A DNA stretch of 64,000 nucleotides from Neospora caninum Liverpool (lineage: Eukaryota > Apicomplexa > Conoidasida > Eucoccidiorida > Sarcocystidae): assembly GCF_000208865.1 (NCBI RefSeq), contig NC_018397.1, forward strand, positions 5,485,748 through 5,549,747, read 5' to 3'. Under the pieces are notes generated by a model, which was not told the origin of the DNA, made no database searches, and saw nothing but the letters and a program-made list of their open reading frames with translations. Both the position numbers and the translations under genes were made by a program. Positions 23,668-36,685 of this stretch are shown here, one piece after another (position 1 is the stretch's first letter; each line of letters begins with the position of its first letter).

Positions 23668-25626
23668 GGTGAACGAGAACAGACGACAACCTGACGATTC
23701 GACGCAGGAAACAGAGCTTGCACCAACTGGGATTTGTCGACAGCGGCTGGACGCTTCGCCTTCTACATAAGGTTGGGGACGAACTTATCCTGGAGTCACA
23801 CGCAGAAGACAGAGATGCCAGCTTCTCTTCCTATCACTCGCCAGCGCCACACGTGCCCGATATCGATTTGCTCCCCCTAAGAGGATGGGGGCTGCCTCCT
23901 TCAGTACACGAGAGAAGAAAACTCTTCTCCGTCACTCGGCCGCGTTCATGTTTGCCCCATTCAAGGGTTTAGGGCTGATGCTATTCATTTTTGTCCACAC
24001 ACTGGCCTTTGGCTCGCCATCCCACGCGCTGACACCACGTCTCGTGCGGAAAAGACGTTACCACGAGATTGAACGCATCTCTCAGGGAGATGCAAACCGG
24101 TAGAACCCTTTGCTGCCGGGACAAAAATTCGATTATCTTTCGTGGTGTTCGTTCCAAGTCGCACGCTTCCTGGGCATCTCCCGCTCTCCTATAAGCTCCC
24201 GCTCTTAGCCTCCAATTCCCAGGAGCGACTCAGTGCTTCCTCTCTCAAAACTGCTATCCTGACAGTCTTCCCACGCACCACGTCACCTGTACACTTTTTC
24301 CTTTTCCTGCCACATCTGAGTGATCACGTAGACCCACAAACGTCCAAGCACCAGTAGGAAAATACACATCTAATCTTTGAATGGGCGCGCAAAACCCCGT
24401 CAGCAATGGAAGGCCGCTGCGGCGGACGGTCGAGGACACAAAGGAAAAAATCCACTCACAGCATTAGAAATGCTATCCGTAGAGTCAGATTTCCGCTCAA
24501 CAGCCACTCAGCAGAACGGTACAGAGGTGCGACACACGTTCTTGCCTGTAGGGCCCAGATCAGCTCCACCAGTCCCGTGAAAATGAAGCAAAAGTTGGGA
24601 CTTGCTCGGCAGGAGTTGGCGCAACAAACCCTGTTTCAACGATCAAGCGCAAACTACGAATGAAGAAAAGTTTGCATCCTTCGTCTTTTTTGAGGCGACT
24701 AAGCAAGCGCACCGATGAGGCGTGTTGAGCAGCAGGTACAACCTCGCCGCTGAGACAGCCAACCGGCAGAGGAGAGGCGCATGGTGTACGCACCTCAAAA
24801 CCGCAGTAAAATGTGTGAGCAAGAAAAGGGCATCGCTGGGAGAAAGCAAAATTGTGCTTACCTCGCTTTTACTTCGGGAGAAAACCGTCCTTCAGCACAA
24901 GCAGTGGAGTCCACTTTTTGGAGACGGACGAAGGAACACCGGCTGGACCAGTGGGCATGAGGCCCTGGAGAAACACCAGGCCAAGTTGCACTTTTTGGGA
25001 AAAAAGGTTTGACAGTTCCGACAAAGGTATAAGAAAAAAATCAACGTAAAACGTGGAAGACGTACCATCATCAACAGGTGTTGACGGCTGCTTCCCTCAA
25101 CCGAGGAAACCAGAACCTCTCGAGAGGAGCGACGGCGTGAGCCTCTCTAGCGCGCGCGGCATCGAGGATGGCACAAACCGAGCAGCACGTGCCGACCGTA
25201 TCCTGGGCACTGTTTCTCGGAGGAACAACGAATAAAGCAAGATTCACTCGGGCCAAATGGAAGTTTCTGTTCTGAATGAGATAAACCGGTAAGGACAATT
25301 TCGTGGGCTTTGAGTTTCCTTTGCTGAAACCGCGCTCCGCAAGAGTCGGGCCTGGGGGCTTGGCGAGCACGGCTTCGCTGTGCCCTCTATTCGTCAAACT
25401 CATGAACTTTCCTGTCATGAGTTTTTCTGTAACTTCACGTGTTCAGCCGTTGCTGCATTCGATCTTTTTCGATCCCCCACTGCGATTCACAGCAAGCAGC
25501 CCAGCGGCTACCGTATTAGCTCCCGATTTCTCAAACAACCAACTAGCCCCGTACCCAAGCCTCCTTACGACGTTCTCCGCCTTTTTTTTTCTCACAGAAG
25601 AAGGTTTATCACATTTACACTCTTGT

Positions 25627-25806
25627 TACCAATCCGGTAGTAAGATATAAGATAGTAGCTAGTCTACCATATAAGATGTAAGTCGCTTGTGGAATAGCAC
25701 TACCTATAATAATCAAGAAGATCATACTATATACCCAAATAATAACCCATCCACTGACTACATTTCGAGTCATAAATTGTTGACGAATCAACATACGGGT
25801 ATTTAA
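25627..25806 (-). pseudogene. cob: NUMT: nuclear fragment of mitochondrial cytochrome b (3' part)
   Basis: Read on the minus strand, these 180 bp translate without a stop as the C-terminal region of apicomplexan cytochrome b (seen: LNTRMLIRQQFMTRNVV, GWVIIWVYSMIFLIIIGSAI, PQATYILYGRLATILYL). The match begins and ends abruptly inside the gene, with ordinary nuclear sequence on both sides, and composition is sharply AT-rich. It lacks the start, the rest of the gene and the native C-terminal codons, so it is a non-functional insertion. Such insertions are known to be common in coccidian nuclear genomes. The unbroken frame suggests it is recent. Confidence 0.92.
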
Positions 25807-26521
25807 AGAGGGTTGGCGCCTTTATGTGTCTAGCTAACGCTGTATCGGTTCTAACGCGACTCAAAACGCTCTTCTATCGGTATTGAGGGCTCTCAGTCCG
25901 CAGGACACGTTTGCGTAGCGTCGATCTGCATGCGTTGTGAAAATTCAACTTGGTAGCCTCTCACCCGATAGCAGTTTAATCGTGCACAGAGGGTGACAGA
26001 TCGGGCCAAAGTCTATGGTACGTCCACTGCAGCAAGTGACAGGTGTTTGCTGCAGAAATTCTCGACGCCATCGTCAAGTGTGATATACTGGGTATACACA
26101 CACGTCACATTTGGATACTTCAGTGTTACGCGTGATTGTTTCGGTGAACCACAACGTGTGCCAAGAAATCAGAGACTCCTCTTACGCGATTTGCAAACAA
26201 GGCGTGGCAAGGAGAAAAATGCTGGTTTCGAGAGGATCAAAATCACCATACAAAGTAGCATTACGGTGTACAAGTCGTGGTTGGCCATTCTGCTTTCTGA
26301 GGTACTCCTGAAAGTTGTACAACCTTAGCTTGGTAGTTACACACTCTGTTGTCAACGGCTTACAGGCCGAACGCATGTTGTGCGGAAAAGCTAGCTCCCC
26401 TGAAAAATCTGTTTGGCGTGGATTCAACATACCTTATTTGGAACTGTGATTCACGGCCGGCTTACACTTTTTGCTGTAGTTCGTTAAAAACTAACTTCGC
26501 GGAATATTGCTCTCTAAGTGA

Positions 26522-26559
26522 AAGAGATACAGTTCTGTTCAAGAGATACAGTTCTGTTC
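26522..26559 (+). repeat. 19-bp perfect tandem duplication
   Basis: The unit AAGAGATACAGTTCTGTTC occurs twice head to tail with no mismatch, about 0.7 kb from the cytochrome b insertion. Confidence 0.95.
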
Positions 26560-28256
26560 AACTGCTCAGCGGATGACAGACGAACCACAGGTCCGGCAGC
26601 GTGAGGGTGTATTGAACTCTGTTCCGGTCGAAGCAACAACCACCAGAGGCAGCTTCCTGCGACCGTGTTCGCAAGACGTAAACTTGCCAACGCGACTGAC
26701 GAGTAATGTGAGTTCCCCTCAAGTGGTTTTGGAAAGTGTGTTCCTGGGAATGCAGCGGTGGTTGAAGAACAAGGTCAGCTGCGCGTTGCAACCAGGAACA
26801 CAGGTACAAAACCACGCACACGCGGTAATTTCCAGTTTGCACACCGTTATCTCGGCCATTGCAGGGCAAACCAGATTGAAAATCTTAAACGCTTGGAATT
26901 GTTGGGTCAGCTTTTCTTGTATTTACGGAGACAGCGCTAGCGTTCCACAGCACATGTTCAGTTCTAAGGTTCATGCATCACTAACATAGCTTGCGGCAAG
27001 CTTCATGACAAAACTATGTCTTAAGGCCAAGGAAGAGTCGGTCAATAGCGGCCCAATGCTTATGTAAGCTGCATGAGTGAACATTTCCTCCTTGACTAGA
27101 GGATTTGCATTGCCTGATTTGGACGATCCCACAGGACTTGCCGTAGGATGGTAAGGTTACGATGATCGCAAAACTCTTGACCCGCGACGGCGATGCAGCA
27201 AATAGTTTACAGAAACCGAGATAATTTGAAGAGTATATGCGTATCGCCTGCCCTCGGCCTGTTCTGAGAAGGACCTTTTTGAAAGCCTCAGCTTCAGCAA
27301 CAATCCCGACTACACTCCCGGTACCCAGCAGTGTCTTAATATGGCGAATCGATTTGAAGTTCTTATTTATTTAGCTGCCTCTATATGCTCACAAGTCTGG
27401 TTCGTCGCACACTTTTTGGCCGACGCGAATGACGTAACCAGCCCAGCGGATTGGCTTCGCTCAGCTGTTCGGCGACCGAGATACACTGGGATCGGCTATG
27501 TATCAAAAGCCTTCGGGCCGCTTGCCGTTTTTTGGAATTCCGCCCTTGAAGATATGTGTTGAGCAGAGACGGGATGAGCTCTCCCGCTACCACGCGCTTA
27601 CTAAACGAACCTGTACCACAATTTTTTTCCCGAACAACGGTGAATATGCGTTGAAATAAACTGCGATTTGGGACGAGAGCAGCAGTACTTGTCAGTTGAC
27701 CGTCTAGGGGCTGATGTGGAAATTTTTGCAGCTTCTACCAGTTTGGGTGGTAAAGGATTTTTTTCCTTGTCCGTTTCCACATTTTGGCGTTTTAGCATGC
27801 AGCAGTATCACCATTCTCTTGCCGGAATTATACTGTCATAGGTACCTTTCGATACTGGAGCAACGGAGTGGACGGGGTTTCTTGTGGAACGAAAACAACC
27901 AGTAAACAAGGCAAACGTTCGTTGTGCCTCCAAACAATCCGGCTGGAGAGGAAAATGTGCTGACCGTCCGAAGCGCCCAGGTGAAAGAACGCCTGTATAA
28001 CCCCGCGCCGTACAAATTTATTGACGTGTATAGCGAGAGCGGACGTGGGTGTGGAGGCATGTGCGTACGAACGCGTTTGAGTATACTGCATGTTCCCAAT
28101 TTCGTTGTGGTATCTTTTTCATAAGGCACAGGTACACAGGAGGCCGTTGGTCAGCACGACTTTGCACAGCTACACACCTTCCCTATCTGAGAGTTGTGTT
28201 CCGCGTTTCTCTTACTTCGGGCCTGTGTCAAGTTTTTCGTCTCGTTTTTCGTCACC

Positions 28257-31200
28257 ATGAAGGCTCCTCGAGGGGACTCCGTGCGCGGGAGCGAGGGCTC
28301 TCCGGCCTCTGTAGGAAGGCAGCAAGCAGCGCAGTTGAGCGCGGGCCAACTGCAAGGTCTGCCTAACGGCGAAAGGACAGCCGGCGTACCTGGCACAGAG
28401 CATTACGAAGACCCCGTTAAAGTATGGGAAGGAGTGAGAGATGCCACTGTCCATGCTCAAGACCTCGCAGGAAGATCTGCTTTGGTGGAACTCACAGACG
28501 AACAAAACGATATGTTAGAAATGCGCGCCACACGGGATCCTGCGGAAAGGCAGGCGGGCCAAGGCGCGAAAGCGGCATCAGCCGTGTTGATGGAACAACA
28601 AGACATTGCAGAGAGCCCTCTGCGTATTCATGTCAGGGTTCCTGCAACCTGCGCTAACCTAGGATCTGGCTTCGATTGTCTTGCTTTGGCGGTGGATATC
28701 TGGAATGATGTGATTGTCGAAGAAGCGGAGAAGCAAGAGGTCATCATACATGGAGAGGGCGAATCGGAGTTACCCAGAGACGAATCCAACCTGGTGCGAC
28801 ACCTTAACACACGTAGAAAACCGAACATTGAAACCGTAACTACACACATATAACGTGTTCTCGGTGTTTCGTCCTTTTCCTCCCTTTCTGGATCTTATGA
28901 TTCCCTTTGCTGCCTGCCCTCGACCGCGTCGTCGTCTCATTCGTCGTGCTCTCTCCTTAAAGGTCGTTCTCGGTAATTTCTTTTTCCTTCTTCGGTTTTT
29001 CTATCCCTCAACCATTTCACGAGGACCTTAATGTGCTGACACATTCAGTCGGTTTCCTCCTCGGTTGCCACGTCAACGCAGTCTGAACTCTAGGCCATCC
29101 CACTCTACATGAGCACGTCTCTACATCCATATATATATATATATACATACCAATACCAATAAGTATACTGGCTCCCTCTCGTTGTGTCTGTTCTGTACTG
29201 TATAGGTTGTGAGTGGGTTCGTAGCAGTTTTGGCTCGTCTTAAACTCACTCCGTCAAAGCTCCCGAAATTTCGATTTACCTGCCACAACCGCATTCCTAT
29301 CGCTCGCGGACTCGGCTCATCTTGTGCGGCTATTGTTTCGGGTATTCTAGCGAGTACGGCCATCGCCCCCTTTCTGCAGAGGCGATGTGCAGGTCATGAA
29401 ATGCGTGTCCGAGATTCGAAGGATCCAGAGGCCGGTGAGAGAGATGTAGCTCTCTTCGCCATGGAAGGTGAATGGCTGCACCAAGCCGGCCTCGCCGTAG
29501 AAGTGTGCGACGAGAACTTCATGCTTAAAACGACCTGCGATCTCGAAGTAAGCACCAGCTGCTCGGTCGCGTGCGCTCCGACCGCTGCTGTACTTGCACG
29601 TGATGCATCTGTATTCAGCATTGCATGTCTGTGTGCGTATTTGGACGCGTCTCCAAAACGCACCTTCGTCCCACTCTTCCCCGTCTCCGACGCTCTTTGC
29701 CCTTCTACATACACACCGTTACCCGTATACATTATCAGTATACATGCGTACTGACACATAAGCTTGTCTGTACATGCTCGCCCGAAAACATTTTCCTTTT
29801 ATTATTCACTTCTCCTTCCTCCCCACTAGGCCCTACTTGCGTTCCCGATTGTCCATATCTGCTCTTTCTCCGTCTTAGAGCATTCGTGCCTCTTTCGACT
29901 CTCTCCTGCATATTTTTTAGGGACACGCGGACAATGCGGCCGCCGCGCTCTTTGGCGGGCTTCAGCTGGCACTCAAATACACTCCTAGGGACCCCATGAC
30001 TGTGCTCGCTACAATCGAGAAAACGCACTATCCAACGCCTTTTGACATTAAAAGAGCAAAAGAAGCAGCAGCCGCAGTTGCCGCAGCAGGTGGGGCTGTG
30101 TCTCCTCTTCCAGGCGATGATAAATCACCAGCACCGTCTCCGCGACCGGGAGAAAAAACAGGGGGAAAACGCGAGGGAAAAGTGAAGAAGCGTGATGCCG
30201 GTGATGACGCATGGATGGCGCGAGGAGTACCCATCCCTGAGAATCTCAAATGTGTTTTATTTGTTCCTGATGAACGAATGGAAACTGCACAGGTGCGGCA
30301 ACATGCGCGACTTTCGGCCGAAAAGCCTGCTGGGCTCAATCCAGTCTCAGAAAGACGGGAACAGTCTTAATCCCGTCGGCGTATCATCATATTTACACAT
30401 ATTTGTCCAATGCGTATAGACCCGCGTCGTGGCACGGATATGAATCTATATATTTGTGCGCATTCCAAGCTCGAAACGTTCTGCTTTCTTTTGCTGAGTT
30501 TTAGATACGCGACATTGTTCGGAAACTTGCGTGTGTAGCCATCGCGGGGTTCAACTTTGCAGATACGTCCGCATTGTCCTTTTTCTCCACCTTTTAACGC
30601 TGTGGTCGGATAAGAAATCTGACTGTCTTGTCTCTTCGCGCAGGCACGCTCCGTGCTGCCGAAAACGGTTTCGCTTGCAGATGCCGTTTTCAACTCCGCA
30701 CGCACGGCCCTCCTGGTGTACGCAATGAACGCGGCGGCAGCCGCTGCGGTTGTGGCTGAGGCTGGGGAGGGGGGTACGCCCGCCCAAGCCGCCGACGCAG
30801 TTGAAGATGTTCTCTACAGACTGTTACAAGATGCGATGGACGATCGGCTTCATCAAACGTACCGAACGAAACTCAACCCTCATCTCAAGCCCATGATGGA
30901 AGCTGCACAGAGAGCTGGTGAGAACCTGCGGCTTTGCTGCACTTCTCGCATTGCCCGGCATGATGCCTTTGCACAGGTATAAACGTTCGCATAGAATATG
31001 AGTGTACATATTTGCACGAGTGCATGTAAGTGTATGATACAGCGGAGTATGCGCATTTGTGAACACTCCTTTGAAAACAGCAGTCAGCCCACGTAGGCCC
31101 CAATGTTCAATGACCGGACAGTTAACTCGTTGTCGCCTGTGCAGGAGCCCTGGGCGTTTGCTTGAGCGGCGCGGGTCCGTCCATCCTGGCCTTTGCAATG

Positions 31201-31347
31201 CAACACCACGCAGGCGAAGTCGCGGTGGCGCTGAAAACCGCAGCGGCGGAGTGTAAGAAATCGGGCATCGTGCTTATTGTGGACCCAGCAACTGACGGCG
31301 CACATACAGTCCCCTTTGCTCGCGAACGCGATGACGACGGCTGGTGA
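28257..31347 (+). CDS. thrB: Homoserine kinase (GHMP kinase family)
   Basis: Five exons, 28257-28793, 29206-29547, 29921-30292, 30644-30917 and 31145-31347, join in phase to 575 residues. It phosphorylates homoserine with ATP to O-phosphohomoserine, the step before threonine synthase. Family marks are PATCANLGSGFDCLALAVD (about 129-147), the ATP-binding loop IPIARGLGSSCAA (209-221), EGHADNAAAALFGGL at the exon 2/3 junction, DRLHQTYR in exon 4 and LSGAGPSILAF in exon 5. It is far longer than the roughly 310 residues of bacterial homoserine kinase. The extra length is a 120-residue polar N-terminal extension, an insert after the ATP loop and an Ala/Pro/Lys-rich insert in exon 3. The start is the first ATG, in a CACCATGA context. 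No clear targeting signal is seen, so the enzyme is probably cytosolic. Confidence 0.95.
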
Positions 31348-32478
31348 GGAAAAAAAGGTGGCGATCCATTTTCCCCTTTGTTGCCAGCTCTCTCCGGATG
31401 TACGTGGACATACAGGTGCATGCACGTATCTATGAAAATACGTGTCCATCGATTGCCGTGTAAAGATCCATTTGCTTGACTTGGTATATATGACTACACG
31501 TGGCTATGCAACTTTGAGGTAGACGAAGGGCGAACACAGGCTCGTGTTTGAGTTCGATCTTGCACTTGACTGTACGGGTTCCGTGCGCCTCTCTGTCGGG
31601 CACATCATTCGAACGGTCTAGTAAATGAAAGGGCATATTGTAAGCGTTTGTTGTGAAAACCGAAACGTGTCTCGAGCGAGGAGGATGGCGCCTCATTGCT
31701 TCCCGCTGCTGGGAAACGAGCTCGAGTGCTGCGTTCGGGGCTGATTTCCGGGTTCCTGGTGAAGGGAGGTTCGGCGGCCCCCGCGACGAGTGCATACGGC
31801 ACTGCATGGAGAGGGCGACCAGTAAGAAAATTCATAAATAGCAAGTGAATCTTGGAGCAGGTATTGGCGAAAAGCGACGGTGCCTTTATAGAGAAAAGTG
31901 CTGGCAATTTGATAGGAACCAACTGAAGGTGTGAGGACGCGAGAGGAGGGACCGATACGGAAAGAAGAAAGGCGAGATGATACTGGAGGACGACCAGGAA
32001 AACGTCGAGACAGAGGAGAGTGAAACAGAGGAGACAAAGCCTTCATGTTAGCTAAACAAGTCAGGGACGAAAACCTTAGCCAGACGAGGAATACCCATTA
32101 ACACTTTTACGTATCTTCTTTTACAAAGGAGAAAACAGACATACGGTCGGGTCCTCGAGACAGCAGCGCACACTAGAGCGTTGCCGCTTCTGCCTCGCCG
32201 GCTCTGCATCCTAACAACCGAACGCGAGCGTCGTGCAAACACGATCGATGCATCAAAGGGACGTCCGGCAGTATCGCAGGTTCTCTTCCACTTGATCTCG
32301 CCTAGAGAGGAAACGGTCTCATCGCATTCCCTTTGGCATTCAAATCGAAACATGTCCATGTGCCGAGACGGTGAAAAGCCCACTCGAGCACACACTCGCC
32401 CCCGTTAAGCTGTAAGCTAACCCCGGAAATACGCTCTAGCAGATACGAGCAAGCGGGCTCCTGACCGAGTGTGGCCCA
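31348..32478. other. Convergent intergenic region, no supported gene
   Basis: 1.1 kb between the stops of homoserine kinase and the trigger-factor-like gene. It should hold both 3' UTRs. No convincing frame, repeat or RNA was seen. Confidence 0.6.
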
Positions 32479-35400
32479 CTATAGATCCGCGTCATCTTCC
32501 GGTTCAAGAGGAGGCGGTCGCCGTTTGCCTCCAGGTTCCACGAAAAATTTGGACGTCAGTTCTTTCAGTTTCTCGTTTTCGTCAACGAGCGCTTCGCGGG
32601 TCTTCTGGTAGCGCTCGACATCCGCTCCTGCAGGATACGCCTTCATCCCGTAGGACATGTCGCCATCAGCAGCTGTTCACGGAGAGGAGAGACAGGCACA
32701 GGGGCGCAAGCGCGGTTGATTCAGAACACTTAGTCTGCTTGAAGCACGATGGCTTGGGTCGCGCCGTTTTACACGCACACACACGCACACGCGTATCTTT
32801 CTTCGCACACACGTTTTTGCCAGCTGCCGAGGCAGAGGCGACCCGGTGACAACACCTACAGGTCTTATTTATTTTACTATTGTCAGTGTTGGGGCGATGG
32901 CTATATGCAGACGTGCGACTAACAGGGTGCCCCACAATTCGATCGGGAGACAGACAAAACGTGGGAAAATGGCGAGTCCGGACACACATGGACCGAAAGG
33001 TGCACAGTCAGCTCTACCTACGTTGACCAGGCAACCACATACAACCATCTGGAAACTGGGGAGTAGCCCAACATACGCCGAGAAAACCGTCAGCCAATAG
33101 GCAGGGACCTTCTGAGATCGGAGCAGAGAGCCTGGGCTCCGTCATATGTGTTAGGGACTCACGCGCTCTGAATCCACTTACATTTATGAACCACACTGGC
33201 CGACACGGGCCTCTCCTCGACATAGTATGTGATATCCGCGTGATCCGCGACGAAATCGTACACGAGCTGCGACTCCATCAGATTCAACGTCCGCTCTGTT
33301 ACCAGGTCGGGCTTCTGGCCGGGACACTGAACAAAACAGCGCACACGAGAACCAAGAAGCAACAGAAAACCAGAGCTTGGCCCAACGGTCTTGAACACAA
33401 GCCCTCTATTGTGTGTACAAACGCGCGCCAGCAACCGCCGGCAGGCGAGCAACAGGGACGTGCTTCGCTTGCAGGTTTGGGGGGTCAATCGATCGTGTTC
33501 TCTGTTCCCAGTTGCGTGGAAATGACCAGCTTTTTCAGGCGACGGTGCGGATCCAGTACCTTCATCAGCGTCTCCTCGACAGACTTCATGAGTCGCGCTT
33601 GGTCAACCTTCAGGTTTTCGTTCTTCAAAATCGCCTGAGAGAAGGGCGACACATCGCTACCCACAATGAAGCAGCGCCGTAAATGCAAGAGCGTATCACG
33701 AAAGGTACATACAGTTACACACACCTGCGTGTTTGCAGTTTTACTTGTTAATGCATGCACATTTTGCTCAACCTGCACGCATGTTTGTACACATGTAGAT
33801 GCACGTTTCACGGCAGATACGCTTTGAAAAGCAAATGCATTCAGAGAGAGGTAAACCGCCCTTTGAACTGCTTTCAGAATGCGGACCTTGATTGTGAAGG
33901 CAGTCTTTAGAAGTTTAACGACTACGTTGACATTTTTGCACTTCCACTCCTGATATTTCTCCTCCGTGTCCAGACCGGTCACGTCGTGGCCTTCCATCTC
34001 CTTCGACTTCAGCTGTTGCTTGTACGTCAATCGCGCCTGCTCTTCGATCAGTGTTTCTGCGACCAAGCGGATCCCACGCAGATTCGCCAGAAAAACGCGA
34101 AAACTGGATTTATTCTCCACGTCGTTGTGATTTTTGCCCCAACCAGTGCTGTCTGAGCCTTTTCCGAGGCACCGGTGGAGGCAGCCCGGAACGGATCGAG
34201 GAGTGAAGCCTACGCGGTAGGCAAAGGCGTCTAACCCTACGGCGACCGCGCGCGCGTGTTCCCGGCACCATAGCTGTGTTTATCCTCACATGCATAATGA
34301 CGCATGCTCATAGCTGCATCTGTCCGAACCGTTGTTCGTCCTCAGCCTCCGTGCGATCGGTGTCTCGACGGCCGATAGTACTTGCACATGTTCTCATAAA
34401 CGCATGCGTGTGAAGAGGGAACAAACCGTGCGTTCACTATACACATCCGCCACCACCGCTACGTCCACAGTCTCTCCCGAGCCGTAGGATCTCGGCATCG
34501 CCTTTGCGTCGCCCTCTCATTGCATTCGTTTATTGCCACGAGTCTTCGTAGTTCTTTCTCACCTGGAGCCTCAATTGTGGTAATGTCATCGAGGGCAGCG
34601 GCGACGGCGCCGCGACGGGCCTTAACACTTGCTGCCTCCACGAGCTCGTCCCCGGTTGCTTCCAGCTGCTCCATGAATTCCGCTCGAGTCGCGTTCAAGA
34701 ACGTTCTGTAAAATGCATCTGACGAAACACCACGGGCGGACAAAAAGTCTTCCCGTAACTGTAGTCAGTTCGTGCGCTCAGGGCAAAAAACAAGAGGCTT
34801 CGCCGGCCGCCAAGAAACGGTTTCGCTTGCCGCAGAGTCAAGGGCGACAGGCCTGCCGTGTGCCCGTCCTTCTTCAAAAGGCAGACCGGAAAGAACAACA
34901 TGCAGAGCAATACGAATACATGCGTTCGCCTACAGACACACATGTTTATCTACGTAGGTGTGCACTAGGTTTCTGTGTACCCCGGCTTTGCAATCACCTC
35001 GCCGCCTTCGGTCTGCGTCCACGCGAACAGTGGGCGGGGCGGCGATACCGAACCGCGTGTGTAAGCCCCGAAAGTGTCGCCTGGTGTCTCTACAACGGGG
35101 AGGCGCCGCGGAGGTTGCTTCGTTTGCCGCGCAAATACGCTGGACACCCGCAGGTCTTGGAGTCTCTCAAGGCTGCCTTGCCAGCCCCGGCGACTTGCCG
35201 CGTTTCTTACCGTCGAGTTCCCGTGGAATTCGACGCTTCACGCCGAGGCACTGGACGTGGAGAATGGTTTGAACGAGCCGCTCTTCGTCTTGGTCGAGGA
35301 TGTGCTCTTTACGCTCATCAGTCAAGTCGATTCCGCATTTCTCGCTTGCCTCCCGAGCGAGGGCGTCGACCGTCGCCAGGCCCGATCCGTCTCCTCCTCC

Positions 35401-36650
35401 AGCGGCGGCCTCTCCCTCCAAGAAGCCTGTGGCGGAGACGCGGGGCGACGGCGGCGCAGCTTGCGAGGAAGCGGAGGACGGAAGTTTGCCAACCTGCTCG
35501 ATGCCCGAAAAAGGAAGCATTTCCTTGACGGAGAAGGGTAGCGGCACGCGAACCTCGCGTGCGTCGCCTTTCCGGATCCCTAGCAGACCGTCAAGGAGCT
35601 CGGCGCCGCCTTCAGGGTTGCTGCCGCAAGCAGAGAAGCGCGACAAACGGAAAGGCGGAGACGTAAAGGCAGAGGAGAGGGAAGTTTAAAAGCAAAAGGA
35701 AAGACGACGGAGAGGGAGGGCGGACTCGAGAAAACGATGCGCCAAACCAGCGTGCGGCCACGCCGCAGAAACGGGGACACGCGAGAGATTCGATGAGAGG
35801 AAAGTGCCCCATTTCGTGCATTCGTCAGACCAACACACCGCACCTTGTCTCCGCGGGCCGGCTTTGCCTTTCCACGAGCATGCAGAGTGAAACGCCACCC
35901 TTGCACGCCTCCAAAGAGCTACGAATCCAGCCTGCAACGCGAAGGGCGTTTCGACTCGAGAGGGTGACCCGTCTCTGTGCAGAAGATCGCGACACGGACC
36001 CGTAGCTGCAGACACGAAATCTAGAGTTTCTCAAAACATCTCGGGTCGCTCACATTGCAGTCGTTTCTCACCAGTCTTTGTCTAAGATCACTGTTACCAC
36101 GCCAGCGATGAGGTGCTTCGGAATCTCGTCGCCGCGTGTCTCGTCGCCCGTCTCGAACCATCCACGTATCACCTGGAAGGAAACGATGCTTCGAACCCAC
36201 AAGAATAGGCCTTTTCTCTCTCACCTCTCGACGCAGATCTTCGCACAGACGCATCTCCGTCCTTCCTTCCAAAAAACGATTGGGCAAAGGCGGTACGGTG
36301 CACCATCTCGAAAGACGAAAGGCTGGCACGTACGCTACGCCGTCGGATTCAGAGCGCGACGACAGTCCACTGGATCCATGCCGCCTCTCGCTGAATCGAT
36401 GCGAACTCTCTCCGCCCGTCAGAGGACGGGATAACCACCTCACCTCAATTTCGACGGCGTCACCCACTCGCGCACGTCTGTCTGCGTTAGGAAAGTCAAC
36501 CTCGGTCGCATGGCGCTTTGCCAGAATCTCCTCAGCCTTCTGGAACAGCAGGCCCTCAGGATACGGGGGCCTTGGAACGCGCAACTGAAAGCATAAATGC
36601 AAATCCGTGCACACGCCCATCTATCTATACACATATACATGGGTATATAC

Positions 36651-36685
<35 letters not shown>

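Larger units (their letters stand above)
23668..28256. other. Gene-poor region with mitochondrial insertion
   Basis: 4.6 kb between divergent starts. Apart from a cytochrome b fragment and a short tandem duplication it shows no supported gene. The + ORFs at 26573-26989 (138 codons) and 27341-27562 (73 codons) have no domain. Composition is more AT-rich and fewer long frames occur than elsewhere. The right end must carry the homoserine kinase promoter and 5' UTR. Confidence 0.5.

Noticed and set aside
26573..26989. 138-codon plus-strand ORF near the NUMT
   Set aside because: Isolated, with no domain or targeting signal, in an otherwise gene-poor stretch.
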